Shown in pieces: positions 24,828 through 34,277 of a stretch of DNA of 64,000 bases; within the stretch, counting starts at the first letter, position 1; every line of letters begins with the position of its first letter. The position numbers and the translations under genes were made by a program. The notes beneath the pieces were generated by a model that saw only the letters and a program-made list of their open reading frames with translations, did no database searches and had not been told where the DNA came from. This DNA comes from Azospirillum lipoferum 4B (GTDB lineage Bacteria > Pseudomonadota > Alphaproteobacteria > Azospirillales > Azospirillaceae): NCBI RefSeq assembly GCF_000283655.1, contig NC_016622.1:322501-386500 (forward strand), written 5' to 3'.

Positions 24828-25976
24828 TCACCCGGCAAGGCGCGTGAACACGCCCTTCAGGATGGCCTCGTAGATGTCCGTCAGCCGGCGGAGATCCTCC
24901 ACCGAACAATATTCGTCGACCTTGTGCATGGTCTGGCCGACCAGCCCGAACTCCACCACCGGGCAGACATTCTTGATGAAGCGGGCGTCCGACGTGCCGC
25001 CGGTGGTCGAGTATTCGGGACGGCGTCCGGTCACCCCCTCCACCGCCTCGGCCACCAGCTCGGTCAGCGGACCGGGCGGGGTGACGAAGCTGTCGCCGGA
25101 GCAGTAGACCTCCAACTCATAGGCGCCGCCGATGGAATCGAAGGTGCGGCGCAGCCACGCCTCGATGCCGGCCGGGGTGTGGGCGTCGTTGAAGCGGATG
25201 TTGAAGGTCGCCTTGCCCTGGGCGGGAATGACGTTTGTCGCCGTGTTGTCGACATCGATGGTGGTCAGCGCCAGGGTGGAGGGCTGGAAATGCGCTGTCC
25301 CCTCGTCCATCGGGTGTTCGGTGATGGCGGCCAGCATGCGAACCAGCCGCGGCAATGGGTTGTCGGCCAGATGGGGGTAAGCGACATGGCCTTGCGCGCC
25401 GAACACGGTCAGGAAGCCGGTCAGGCTGCCGCGCCGGCCGATCTTGATCATGTCGCCGAGAGCCTTGGGGTTGGTCGGCTCCCCCACCACGCAGGCGTCG
25501 ATGCGCTCGCCGCGCTCGGCCATCCAGTCCAGCACCTTGCGGGTGCCGTTGATCGCCACCCCTTCCTCGTCGCCGGTGATCAGCAGGCTGATGGAGCCGG
25601 CGGGCGGGCCGTCCTGCAGCCGGCGCGACACGGCGGCGACGAAGGCGGCGATGGCGCCCTTCATGTCCACCGCACCGCGGCCGAACAGGCGTCCGCCCAT
25701 CACCTCGCCGGCGAAGGGATCGACCGTCCAGCCCTTGTCCCCCGGCGGAACCACGTCGGTGTGGCCGGCGAAGCAGAAATTGGGACCGCCGGTGCCGAGC
25801 CGGGCATAGAGGTTCTCCACCGGCTCCGTTCCCTCCTGCTGGAAGCGCAGGCGGTGGCAGGTGAAGCCCATCGGCGCCAGCGCCGCCTCCAGCACGGCCA
25901 GCGCACCATCGTCGCGCGGCGTGACGCTGGGGCAGCGGATGAGGTCCTGGGCGAGGGCGATGGGGTCGATGGTCAT
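24828..25976 (-). CDS. dapE: Succinyl-diaminopimelate desuccinylase
   Basis: Zinc hydrolase of lysine and diaminopimelate synthesis, removing succinate from N-succinyl-LL-diaminopimelate. 382 residues from the ATG at 25976 ([12 protein letters not shown]). M20 motifs: [13 protein letters not shown] with the metal His and following Asp, [18 protein letters not shown] with the bridging Asp, [13 protein letters not shown] with the catalytic Glu pair, and a C-terminal His in GQTMHKVDE. Lies downstream of dapD in the same direction, separated by a repeat-rich spacer (25999-26216). Confidence 0.96.
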   Translation of the reverse strand: MTIDPIALAQDLIRCPSVTPRDDGALAVLEAALAPMGFTCHRLRFQQEGTEPVENLYARLGTGGPNFCFAGHTDVVPPGDKGWTVDPFAGEVMGGRLFGRGAVDMKGAIAAFVAAVSRRLQDGPPAGSISLLITGDEEGVAINGTRKVLDWMAERGERIDACVVGEPTNPKALGDMIKIGRRGSLTGFLTVFGAQGHVAYPHLADNPLPRLVRMLAAITEHPMDEGTAHFQPSTLALTTIDVDNTATNVIPAQGKATFNIRFNDAHTPAGIEAWLRRTFDSIGGAYELEVYCSGDSFVTPPGPLTELVAEAVEGVTGRRPEYSTTGGTSDARFIKNVCPVVEFGLVGQTMHKVDEYCSVEDLRRLTDIYEAILKGVFTRLAG

Positions 25977-25998
25977 GGGCTGTCCGGTTCGCAAGTCA

Positions 25999-26216
25999 TG
26001 GTCCCTCTCCCGCCTTTCGCACAAACTTCGTTTGTGCTGACGGCGTCAGGCGGATCGAAGATCCGCCGAGAGCCCCGGGAGAGGGAAGGGGACCACCGCA
26101 AAGCGGTGGGAAGGGTAAGGGGTGAATCAAGGATCAGAAATCCATGTCCGGGTAGCCCCTCACCCTCCCCACTTTGTGGGTCCCCTCCCTCTCCCGGGGC
26201 GGGAGAGGGCCTATAA
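25999..26216. repeat. CCCTCTCCC-family repeats in the dapD-dapE spacer
   Basis: Between dapD and dapE are two linked elements. The first (25999-26095) has arms GTCCCTCTCCCG / CGGGAGAGGGA with inner hairpins ACAAACTTCGTTTGT and GGCGGATC/GATCCGCC. The second (about 26098-26216) starts CACCGCAAAGCGGTGGGAA and includes CCCCTCACCCTCCCCACTTT and CCCTCTCCCGGGGCGGGAGA. They match the repeats at 19375 closely. The transcript linking the two dap genes would carry these stems. Confidence 0.8.
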
Positions 26217-26221
26217 GCCGA

Positions 26222-27064
26222 TCAGTCGCGCAGCAGGTCGTTGATCGCGGTCTTCGAGCGGGTCTTCTCGTCGACGCGCTTGATGATGACGCAGCAGTAC
26301 AGGCTCGGGCCGGGGGTGCCGTCCGGCAGCGGCTTGCCGGGCAGCGAGCCGGGGACCACGACCGAATAGGCCGGGACGCGGCCCATGAAGACCTCGCCGG
26401 TGTGGCGGTCGATGATCTTGGTCGAGGCACCGATGTAGCAGCCCATGGAGATGACCGCACCTTCCTCGACGATCACGCCCTCGACGACTTCCGAACGGGC
26501 GCCGATGAAGCAGTTGTCCTCGATGATGACCGGGTCGGCCTGCAGCGGCTCCAGCACGCCGCCGATGCCGACGCCGCCCGACAGGTGGACGTTCTTGCCG
26601 ATCTGGGCGCAGGAGCCGACGGTGACCCAGGTGTCGACCATGGTGCCGCTGTCGACATAGGCGCCGACATTGACGAAGCTGGGCATCAGGATGACGCCGG
26701 GGGCGACATAGGACGACTTGCGGGCGATGGCGCCGGGCAGGGCGCGGAAGCCGGCGTTCTGGAACTGGCCTTCGCTCCAGCCCTCGAACTTCGGCGGCAC
26801 CTTGTCGTACCAGGAGGAGCCGCCGGGGCCGCCGGGGATCATCTCGTTGGCGTTCAGGCGGAAGGACAGCAGCACCGCCTTCTTCAGCCACTGGTTGACC
26901 TTCCAGCCATCGGCGGTCTTCTCCGCGACGCGCAGGTCGCCGGCATCCAGCGCGTCCAGCGCCGCGTTCACGGCGTCGCGGACGGAACCGGTGGTGGCGG
27001 TGGTGAGATCGGCCCGGTTTTCCCAGGCGGCGTCGATGGTGGCCTGCAGGCTGGCGTGGCTCAT
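26222..27064 (-). CDS. dapD: Tetrahydrodipicolinate N-succinyltransferase
   Basis: Transfers succinyl from succinyl-CoA to tetrahydrodipicolinate in diaminopimelate synthesis. 280 residues from the ATG at 27064 ([14 protein letters not shown]). The C-terminal half is a left-handed parallel beta-helix built from hexapeptide repeats ([60 protein letters not shown]). [16 protein letters not shown] in the middle is typical. Upstream of dapE in the same operon; the HAD phosphatase gene precedes it, 108 bases away. Confidence 0.96.
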   Translation of the reverse strand: MSHASLQATIDAAWENRADLTTATTGSVRDAVNAALDALDAGDLRVAEKTADGWKVNQWLKKAVLLSFRLNANEMIPGGPGGSSWYDKVPPKFEGWSEGQFQNAGFRALPGAIARKSSYVAPGVILMPSFVNVGAYVDSGTMVDTWVTVGSCAQIGKNVHLSGGVGIGGVLEPLQADPVIIEDNCFIGARSEVVEGVIVEEGAVISMGCYIGASTKIIDRHTGEVFMGRVPAYSVVVPGSLPGKPLPDGTPGPSLYCCVIIKRVDEKTRSKTAINDLLRD

Positions 27065-27172
27065 GGCGCGGTCGTTCTGCTGTCGATTGTCCAAGGGACG
27101 GCACCATGGAGCCGCATCGCGCCCGCTGTCAACCGTACCCGCGGCCGAAAATAGCCGCTTTGCGACAAAGCC

Positions 27173-27892
27173 CTACAGGCCCGCAACGCCGGCCAGCCAG
27201 GACGGCAGGTCGTCCACGGTGTGGTCGATATGGACCCCGGCGCCGACGCCGGCCTTCTCATACTCCTGCTCGCCGCGGACCCAGACTGTGGTCATGCCCA
27301 GCGCGTGGGCGGGGGCGAGGTTGCGGGCGATGTCCTCCACCATGCAGGCGTCGGCGGGGTTGACGCCGTGGCGCTCCACCAGGGTGGCATAGGGGCGGGG
27401 GTCGGGCTTCGGCACATAGCCGGCCGCGGTGATGTCGAACACCGCCTCGAACCGGTCGATGATGCCGAGCCGGCCGGCGACGTTCTCCGCATGGCGGACC
27501 GAGCCGTTGGTGTAGATGATCTTGCGGCCGGGAAGCCGGTCGAGCGCGTCGGCGAGCTGGGCGGAGGGCTGGACGCCGGTGACGTCGATGTCGTGGACAT
27601 AGTCCATGTAGGCCACCGGATCAACGTCGTGCTCGCTCATCAGGCCGCGCAGCGTCGTGCCGTAATCGCGGAAGAACTGCTTCTGCCGCACCCTGGCCTC
27701 GTCCATGCCGATGTTGAAATGCGCGGCGATGAACTCGTTGATGCGGAGGTCGACCTGGGCGAACAGGTTGCAGGACGCCGGGTAGAGCGTGTTGTCGAGA
27801 TCGAAGATCCACACCGCGCGGTCCCGCAGCGCGGAAGGGAGCTTGGTGGCGGGGGCGGGCGCCGGTGCGGCGGGAGAGGTCGGGGCGGTCAT
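27173..27892 (-). CDS. Pyrimidine 5'-nucleotidase, HAD superfamily
   Basis: Phosphatase of 239 residues. Start ATG at 27892 (MTAPTSPAAP). After a Pro/Ala-rich N-terminus the HAD motif I FDLDNTLYPAS appears near residue 32 with its nucleophilic Asp; motif II is IIYTNGS, motif III Lys is in YVPKPDPRPYA, and motif IV is ACMVEDIARNL. DNTLYPASCNLF is typical of the SDT1/pyrimidine 5'-nucleotidase subgroup, which dephosphorylates UMP or CMP or detoxifies modified nucleotides. In alphaproteobacteria this gene often precedes dapD, as here. Confidence 0.85.
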   Translation of the reverse strand: MTAPTSPAAPAPAPATKLPSALRDRAVWIFDLDNTLYPASCNLFAQVDLRINEFIAAHFNIGMDEARVRQKQFFRDYGTTLRGLMSEHDVDPVAYMDYVHDIDVTGVQPSAQLADALDRLPGRKIIYTNGSVRHAENVAGRLGIIDRFEAVFDITAAGYVPKPDPRPYATLVERHGVNPADACMVEDIARNLAPAHALGMTTVWVRGEQEYEKAGVGAGVHIDHTVDDLPSWLAGVAGL

Positions 27893-28034
27893 TCCCGAAG
27901 AATGGGGCCGATGCCGGCCGGCCGCAAGCCGCTTCACAAGGTCGCAGCCTGCCGATGGTGCCTTTCTCCGGGCGGGGCAATGCGGAGTTCTCCGCCTCGT
28001 TGGTTGATTGAAGATTAACCTCTAAAGGGGTAGC

Positions 28035-29843
28035 ATGACCGGACTCTGCAATGCTTTGCAGCCTAAGGTTTCTGCCTCCGCCCGTTTCGTGGATTGCCCA
28101 TCTGGGATCGCCGTGGACCTTCTTCTGACCACCGGTACCTCCGCCTCTCCCTCCGCCGCCACCGGCGGCCAGACCGGCCCCGTGACGCTTGTCGCGCTTT
28201 ATCCCGGCCCGGCTCTGCGGCTGGACTCGGCCCTGGCCATCGCCGAAGCCAATGCGGAGGCGGAGGACATGATGGACAGCGATCCGCGCTGGCTGCCCGA
28301 TCTCCGCGGCTGGCTCACAGCATCCAGCGTGGCGCCGGGCCTGCGCTCGGTGCCGGTGGAGTCGTTGCGCGGAATCATGATCGTCGAATGGGCGGGCGTG
28401 CCGCTGCCGGACGGCGGCTTCCTTCTGCTGGGCCGCGACGACACGCTGGAACGGCAGCTGCGCCATACGCTGACCGAATCCCGCCGCCGCTACAAGGATC
28501 TGGTGGAGGTCTCCTCCGACTTCGCCTGGGAGACGGGCCCCGACGGCACCTTCGTCTTCGTCAGCCACAAGGGCGCCCTGGGGTATCCGGCCGACGCGCT
28601 GATCGGCCGCGACCCGCGCAGCCTCGCGCTGGAGGAGGCGGAAGACCTGCCGATGCCCTTCGACTGCCGCCGCCCGGTCGACCAGACGGAGCTTTGGCTG
28701 AAGAGCGCCGACGGCACGCCGGCCTGCATCGTCGCCTCCGCCCTGCCGCTGTTCGGGCAGCAGGGCGACTGGATCGGCGCCCGCGGCGTCTGCCGCGACG
28801 TGACGGATCAGGTGCTGCGCTCCAACGAGCTGGCGCGCATCCGGAACCGCGAAAGGCTGCTGGGCCATATCGTCCACACCCTGCGCGACCGCCTGGACGC
28901 CGCGGAGGCGCTGGCCGTGGCCGCGACCGAGACGGCGCGGGCGCTCAGCGCCGACGGTTGCCGCATCTACCGGGCGGAAGAGGGGAGTGGGGAGGGCGAC
29001 CGCGTCGCCCTGTCGCTGGTGGCGGAATTCGGGGCCGAACTGCCCGAGGTGGGCACCGCTCTGCTCGACCGCATTGCCAACGGCGAGGGGCTGGTGGCCG
29101 ACCGGCTGGGCGACATCCAGCTGATCGGCGAGCGGACGGAATACCGGCAGGCGGTGAACGGCGCCTTGCTGGTCTGGCGCGCCGGAGATTCCGAACCCTG
29201 GGACGACGACGACCGGCAGCTGATGTCGGGCGTGGCCGACCATATCGGCATCGCGCATGCCCATCTCGCCTATCAGGAGCGGCTGCGTCGCCTGTCGGAA
29301 CGCGACGGGCTGACCGGGCTGTTCAACCGCCGCACCTTCTTCGAACGGCTGGAGGAATCGATCTCGCGGCCGGACAGCGGCCCGTCGGCCCTGCTCTATG
29401 TCGACCTCGACAACTTCAAGGCGGTCAACGACCTGCACGGTCACCAGCAGGGCGACACGGTCCTGAAGGCCATCGGCACGCTGCTGACCACCGGGGTGCG
29501 GCCGGGCGACCTGCCGGGCCGGCTGGGCGGCGACGAGTTCGTCCTGTGGCTGGGCCGCACCGACGAGGCGAAGGCCCGCGTCGTCGCCGAACGGCTGCTG
29601 AAGGGCATGCGCGAACTGGCCCACCTGTCGGCCAGCCCTGAGAAGCCGCTGGGCCTGTCGATCGGCATCGCCGTCCACATTCCCGGCCGCGGCGAGACGG
29701 TGCGGGAGTTGACCGACCGTGCCGATGCCGCCATGTACGACGCCAAGAAGAGCGGCAAGGGCCATTATGCCCTGGCCCCCGCCTATCGGGCGGTCCCCGA
29801 GGTGTCTTCTTCCGATGTTCCCGCCGCGGAGCCCGCACCGTGA
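28035..29843 (+). CDS. PAS-GAF-GGDEF diguanylate cyclase
   Basis: Cytoplasmic enzyme of 602 residues, no membrane segment, making cyclic di-GMP from two GTP. Start ATG at 28035 with AAAGGGG upstream. A PAS domain lies near residues 150-260 (YKDLVEVSSDFAWETGPDG), a GAF-like region near 285-420, and the GGDEF domain from about 430. The active site GRLGGDEFVLW is intact, and RPGD precedes it by five residues, so the inhibitory I-site (RxxD) is kept. Sensing through PAS and GAF is inferred. The stop overlaps the GTG start of the next gene by four bases (GTGA), so the two are translationally coupled. Confidence 0.92.
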   Translation: MTGLCNALQPKVSASARFVDCPSGIAVDLLLTTGTSASPSAATGGQTGPVTLVALYPGPALRLDSALAIAEANAEAEDMMDSDPRWLPDLRGWLTASSVAPGLRSVPVESLRGIMIVEWAGVPLPDGGFLLLGRDDTLERQLRHTLTESRRRYKDLVEVSSDFAWETGPDGTFVFVSHKGALGYPADALIGRDPRSLALEEAEDLPMPFDCRRPVDQTELWLKSADGTPACIVASALPLFGQQGDWIGARGVCRDVTDQVLRSNELARIRNRERLLGHIVHTLRDRLDAAEALAVAATETARALSADGCRIYRAEEGSGEGDRVALSLVAEFGAELPEVGTALLDRIANGEGLVADRLGDIQLIGERTEYRQAVNGALLVWRAGDSEPWDDDDRQLMSGVADHIGIAHAHLAYQERLRRLSERDGLTGLFNRRTFFERLEESISRPDSGPSALLYVDLDNFKAVNDLHGHQQGDTVLKAIGTLLTTGVRPGDLPGRLGGDEFVLWLGRTDEAKARVVAERLLKGMRELAHLSASPEKPLGLSIGIAVHIPGRGETVRELTDRADAAMYDAKKSGKGHYALAPAYRAVPEVSSSDVPAAEPAP

Positions 29844-31171
29844 CCCCGCCTGCCGCACAGCGTCCCGAAGCGCTCGACCCTGCCGACTACGAGTCCGCCA
29901 AGCGGATGGTGCAGAGCCAGGATCCGGCGATCCGCCGGAAGGTGGCCGAACATCCCAAGACCCGGCCGGAGCTGCTGTATTTCCTCGCCGCCGACGCCGC
30001 GGCGGAGGTGCGGCGCGCCATCGCGACAAACGCCGGGACCCCGCGTCAGGCCGATTTGCTGCTGGCCAAGGACCGCGAGGTCATGGTGCGTCAGGCGGTG
30101 GCGCAGAAGATCGCCCGCCTGCTGCCCGAACTGTCGGCCGATCAGGCGATCCAGATCGAGCGGCTGACCGTGGAGTGTCTGGAGACGCTGGCCCGCGATC
30201 AGGCGACGGAGGTGCGCGGCATCCTGGCCGAGGCGCTGAAGGACCTGCCCAACGCCCCGCACGGCGTGATCAACCGGCTGGCCCGCGACGTGGAGCTGTC
30301 GGTCTGCGGCCCGGTGCTGCAGCATTCACCGATCCTCACCGAAGAGGATCTGACCGACATCATCATGAAGGGGCCGGTGCGGGGCGCGATGACCGCCATC
30401 GCCAGCCGGCAGAACGTTACGGCGTCGGTCGCCGACGCCATCGCCCGGTCGGACGACGAGGCGGCGGTGACGGCGCTGCTCGGCAACCCGTCGGCCCAGA
30501 TCCGGGAGGAGACGCTCGACCGCATCCTCGATCAGGCGCCGCAGCACGAGCCCTGGCATTCGCCGCTGGTCCGCCGTCCACGCCTGCCGGCGCGCGCGGT
30601 GGCGCGGCTGGCCAGCTTCGTCGCCGACAATCTGCTGAAGGTTCTGCAGGACCGGGACGATCTTGACCCTGCCGCCGCGCGCAATCTGGTGGAGGCGGTG
30701 CGCCAGCGGGTGGGGCAGGCCGGTGCCGGCGCCGCGCCCGGCCTGCCGCTCGGGCCGGTCGATTTCGGTGAGGAGGCGGTCGGCGGTGCCGCCGCCGGAC
30801 CGGAAAAGCCGGTGGAACGCCCCAGCGACAAGGCGGCACGCCTGAACAAGGAAGGCAAGCTGACCGAGAAGCTGATCGAAGGATCGATGGTGGAGGGCGA
30901 CCGCGCCTTCGTCATGGCGGCGCTGGCGGAGTTGTCGCAGATCGAGTTGGCGGTGGTCGACCGCATCGTCGCCACCCATGCGCCGCGCGCCGTCACCGCC
31001 CTGGTGTGGCGTGCCGGGCTGACCATGCGCTTCGCCCGGCAGGTGCAGTTGCGGCTCGCCCAGATTCCGCCAAAAACGGCGCTTAATGCTCGCGACGGCA
31101 CGCACTATCCGATGACCGATGAAGAGATGCGCTGGCAGCTCGAATTCTTCGGCGTCGAGGCGAAGGCGTGA
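29840..31171 (+). CDS. DUF2336 domain protein
   Basis: Protein of 443 residues, mostly alpha-helical, with HEAT-like elements (VRRAIATNAGTP, EVMVRQAVAQKIARLLPEL, VRGILAEALKDLP) in the first 300 residues, as in the DUF2336 family of alphaproteobacteria. No membrane segment or enzyme motif is seen. Members often sit next to PAS or c-di-GMP genes and are linked to signalling, but the biochemical role is open. Starts with GTG at 29840 inside the stop of the GGDEF gene and ends in a GTGA overlap with the following gene. Confidence 0.82.
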   Translation: MTPPAAQRPEALDPADYESAKRMVQSQDPAIRRKVAEHPKTRPELLYFLAADAAAEVRRAIATNAGTPRQADLLLAKDREVMVRQAVAQKIARLLPELSADQAIQIERLTVECLETLARDQATEVRGILAEALKDLPNAPHGVINRLARDVELSVCGPVLQHSPILTEEDLTDIIMKGPVRGAMTAIASRQNVTASVADAIARSDDEAAVTALLGNPSAQIREETLDRILDQAPQHEPWHSPLVRRPRLPARAVARLASFVADNLLKVLQDRDDLDPAAARNLVEAVRQRVGQAGAGAAPGLPLGPVDFGEEAVGGAAAGPEKPVERPSDKAARLNKEGKLTEKLIEGSMVEGDRAFVMAALAELSQIELAVVDRIVATHAPRAVTALVWRAGLTMRFARQVQLRLAQIPPKTALNARDGTHYPMTDEEMRWQLEFFGVEAKA

Positions 31172-31833
31172 CGTTCCGTCCCCTATCCGGTTCTTGTGGT
31201 ATGCGTGTCGCTTTTCTTGCCTTTTTCGTCATCCTCATCGCCGCCGCCACCAGCTTCGCCGCCCCGCCGCGCGAGACGCCGGAGGAGCGGGCGGTCGCCG
31301 CGACCTTCGACGCCGCCCGGACCGCGCTGGCCGAAAGGCGCGGGTCGGCGGTGATCCCGCTGCTCACCCGCAACTCGGTCAAGACACTGGAGTCGGTGCG
31401 CGATGCCGCCCGCCAGCCCGGCGAGGCGCCGCTGCAGAGGCTGGAACCGGCGGAACGTTTCGCCGCCATGGGGCTGCGCCGCTATCTCGGCCCGTCGGAC
31501 CTGCGCCGCATGTCGGTCGGCGACATCGCCAACCATGCGCTGAAGGCCGGATGGCTCGGACCCAACGTCATCTCCCGCAGTTCGCTGGGGCCGGTGCGGG
31601 TGAAGGGCGACCGGGCCTCGGGCCTGCTGATGGTCGACAACCGGCCGGCGCTGGTCCCCGCCGATTTCGTGCGCGAAGGCGGGGCGTGGCGCATCGACCT
31701 CGCCAGCGTCTTCACCTTCGGCAGCCAGATGCTGAAGGGCTTCGCCGCCATGTCCGGCAAGGATGAGACGGCCTATATCGACGACCTGCTGAACAGGCTG
31801 CCGGCCAAACCGGGGGCCACGACGCTCCGCTGA
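31168..31833 (+). CDS. Secreted protein of unknown function in the GGDEF/DUF2336 operon
   Basis: Protein of 221 residues from the GTG at 31168 (overlapping the previous stop). An ATG at 31201 (MRVAFLAFFVILIAAATSFA) is an alternative that gives a tidy signal peptide cut after SFA. The mature part has helical, charged segments (EERAVAATFDAARTALAERR) and a C-terminal half with a SSLGPVRVKGDRASGLLMVD block that resembles nuclear-transport-factor-2-like or DUF4878-type folds. I do not recognise a named family. The overlap with DUF2336 indicates a joint role. Confidence 0.7.
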   Translation: MTFRPLSGSCGMRVAFLAFFVILIAAATSFAAPPRETPEERAVAATFDAARTALAERRGSAVIPLLTRNSVKTLESVRDAARQPGEAPLQRLEPAERFAAMGLRRYLGPSDLRRMSVGDIANHALKAGWLGPNVISRSSLGPVRVKGDRASGLLMVDNRPALVPADFVREGGAWRIDLASVFTFGSQMLKGFAAMSGKDETAYIDDLLNRLPAKPGATTLR

Positions 31834-31939
31834 GGCGGGAATAGGACCATTCCGTTCCGCCGCGGCCATCCGCCCGGTTGCGGGCTTCCCATCCGTTGCG
31901 TAGACTCGCGCCCGCTTCCACCAAGTGTTGGCGCCGACG

Positions 31940-32584
31940 ATGACCGCACCGGAAGAGACCAGTTCCTCACCAGCCGCCGGCCGGACCGTGCCCTGCGGCG
32001 CCCGTTTCCGTGCCGCGGTTCTGGAGCTTGCCGCCATGCGCGGGGTCGGGGTGCCGTTGCTTCTGGCCGCCTCGCTGCTGCTGGCACCGGAGGGGGGCGC
32101 CGATCCGGGCCTGCGCGACTCTGATGGGGAAGCGGTTCTTGAGGTGGGGAAAACCGACGCTTCCGATGCCGCGATCCGCAAGGCGCTGGCCATGGCGCTG
32201 GCGCTGTCCGATCCCGGCGCCCGTATCCTGCCGGGCGAGGATGTTCGCCGGCTGGAAGCGGCGGTCGAGACGCTGGGCTACCGCAACAAGACGCTGGCCC
32301 ATGCGCTGCAGCGGTTGTCCTTCCAGCCGCTGGACGGCCGCATCACCGACGTGCGCGACGCCGCGCAGCTGTTCGGCTTCGTCAATGAATGGTGTTTCGA
32401 CGAGGATCAGGTCCGGCGGCGATTCCGCGAACTGGCGCCGGTCTACCACCCGGATACCGGGATCGTCGCCTGCCGCGAGCGGATGGGCCAGTTGATCGAC
32501 GCCCGCAACCTGCTGGTCCACCATGTCCGCAACGTCTATGGCTCCGGCGACTGGATGGGGAGGCGCGGCGGGCCTTCTGCGTGA
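31940..32584 (+). CDS. J-domain-like protein, unknown
   Basis: Protein of 214 residues from the ATG at 31940. One short hydrophobic segment (VGVPLLLAASLLLAP, residues 36-50) may anchor it. Residues 158-190 read as a J-domain helix II-loop-III: RRRFRELAPVYHPDTG with the HPD motif at 170-172, then RMGQLIDARNLLV like the QINEAYEVL helix. This suggests DnaK stimulation. The region before it (residues 75-155) is helical and unrecognised. Convergent with the pentapeptide-repeat gene, 8 bases between stops. Confidence 0.65.
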   Translation: MTAPEETSSSPAAGRTVPCGARFRAAVLELAAMRGVGVPLLLAASLLLAPEGGADPGLRDSDGEAVLEVGKTDASDAAIRKALAMALALSDPGARILPGEDVRRLEAAVETLGYRNKTLAHALQRLSFQPLDGRITDVRDAAQLFGFVNEWCFDEDQVRRRFRELAPVYHPDTGIVACRERMGQLIDARNLLVHHVRNVYGSGDWMGRRGGPSA

Positions 32585-32592
32585 GTTGAGCT

Positions 32593-33945
32593 TCAGCGCT
32601 CCAGCCCGATCGCCTCCTCGACGATCGCCTGGTCCAGCTTGGCCCCGTCCAGGACCGCGCCGGTCAGGTCGGCCCCGGTCAGGTCGGCTTCGCTCAGATC
32701 GGCCCCGGTCAGGTCGGCACCCGCCAGATTGGCGCCGGCGAGATTGGCTTTGCGCAGATCGGCCTTGCAGAGCAGCGCCATGCCCAACCGGGCCCGCTGC
32801 AGGTTGGCGCGCCAGATGTGGCCGCTCATGGTCTGGATATGGACGGGGCCGAGCTGGACGCCGGTCAGGTTGGCGCCGGTCAGGGTGGCCCGCTCGAAAT
32901 TCACGCCGCGCAGATCGGCGTTCGACAGATCGGCCTTTCGCATGTCGGCCAGAGACAGGTCGGCTATCGCCATTGCCGCGCCTGTCAACCTGGCGCCGCG
33001 CAGCGCGATGCATTGCAGGATGGCCGCGGACAGGTTGATGCCGTCCAGCTTCCGCCCCGACAGGTCGAGCGCGGACAGGTCGGCGCGCTTGCCGGACTTG
33101 CCGCCGCTGTCGATCCAGGACAGATGCTCCACCAGGATGTCGCGCAGGTCGTCGTCCGGATTCTCCAGCGTCTTCGCCAGAACCGCCGCCTGGATGTTGG
33201 GGGAACGCAGCTGGGCCGCGTCCAGGATGGCGCCGATCAGCGTGGCGCCGCTGAAATTGGTGCGGTTGATGGCGCAGCCGGTCATCACCGCTCCCGACAG
33301 CCGGGCGCCCGAGAGGTTCGCCTCCGTCAGGTCGGCGTCGGTCAGGTCGCAGCCGGTCAGGTTGGAGCCGGTCAGGTTGGCGCGCATGAACTTCGTGCCG
33401 CGCAGGATGGCGTCGGTCATGTCGGTCTGCATGACGAAGGCGTTGGCGACCTTCGCCCGCGACAGGTCGGCGCCGCGGATGGTCGCCGCCGTCAACTCCG
33501 ATGTCAGGACGCTGTCCTCATACTGGTGGGAGAGCATCTCGCCGCTGGAATCGTAATGCAGCAGGGTTCCATCGCGCAGATCGACCTCGACCAGCGTGGC
33601 CTCGCTCAGCACCGCACCGCGCAGGCAGGCGCCGCGCAGGTCGGCCCGGCGCAGGTCGGCCTTTTCCAGGTTGGCCAGCCGCAGGTCGGCCGCATAGAGG
33701 TTGGCGTTGGCAAGGTTGGCGCCGGTTAGCCGGGCGCTGAACAGCTTGGCGCCCGACAGGTCGGCATCCGACAGGTCGATGCCTGAAAGATCGAGATGCG
33801 ACAGGTCGCGCATCTTCAGGTTGGCGCGCACACCGCCCGGCTGGCTCTTGCGGAAAGCCTGGTGCCGCAACAGGATCGCGTTGAGCTGGCTCTGGGTCAG
33901 CTTGGTTCGCGGGCTGTTGGAACCGAAGCCCTGGGCGGACGACAT
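32593..33945 (-). CDS. Pentapeptide-repeat protein
   Basis: Protein of 450 residues from the ATG at 33945 (MSSAQGFGS), chosen for the GAAGG ribosome-binding site about 10 bases upstream. From about residue 45 on it is built of two long blocks of A(D/N)LxX pentapeptide repeats (LSDADLSGAKL, GANLANANLYAADLRLANL; later ADLTGADLSEADLTGADL), separated by a charged segment near residues 245-275 (ENPDDDLRDILVEHLSWID). Such repeats form a right-handed beta-helix. Roles range from DNA mimicry to assembly scaffolds; none is assignable here. No export signal. Confidence 0.88.
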   Translation of the reverse strand: MSSAQGFGSNSPRTKLTQSQLNAILLRHQAFRKSQPGGVRANLKMRDLSHLDLSGIDLSDADLSGAKLFSARLTGANLANANLYAADLRLANLEKADLRRADLRGACLRGAVLSEATLVEVDLRDGTLLHYDSSGEMLSHQYEDSVLTSELTAATIRGADLSRAKVANAFVMQTDMTDAILRGTKFMRANLTGSNLTGCDLTDADLTEANLSGARLSGAVMTGCAINRTNFSGATLIGAILDAAQLRSPNIQAAVLAKTLENPDDDLRDILVEHLSWIDSGGKSGKRADLSALDLSGRKLDGINLSAAILQCIALRGARLTGAAMAIADLSLADMRKADLSNADLRGVNFERATLTGANLTGVQLGPVHIQTMSGHIWRANLQRARLGMALLCKADLRKANLAGANLAGADLTGADLSEADLTGADLTGAVLDGAKLDQAIVEEAIGLER

Positions 33946-34096
33946 CGCCGGGATACCTTCTCTATTTGATGAGTCATAATCCGAAAGAGTGGCGAAAATT
34001 TCGTTAAGGTGCGAAGATTTGTGACAAGTGTCGGACGGATAACCGGCCGGCGGCAAGGTCGACCTTCGGCCGAAGCCATGGAGGTCCTTCTAGTGG

Positions 34097-34125
34097 TTGA
34101 CTCTCCAGACCGGCTTCTCTATGTT
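34097..34125 (+). promoter_or_regulatory. Sigma-70-type promoter of ffh
   Basis: TTGACT (34097-34102) and TATGTT (34120-34125) are 17 bases apart. The predicted leader of about 145 bases contains a strong hairpin, GCCAGTCCGCGA paired with TCGCGCACTGGC (34189-34215), before the ffh start. The stretch 33946-34096 upstream shows nothing else recognisable. Confidence 0.7.
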
Positions 34126-34277
34126 TCGCCGACCTGTCTTCCGCCAAGTCGATAGACCGGGTACCCCGGCCCAATGCCGGGTATCTCCGCCAGTCCGCGA
34201 GTGTCGCGCACTGGCGCTTTCGTGCTTGTGCGGGTGGCGGCCTGACGCTGGACCCGGAACTGGGGAACGAGTATCGC

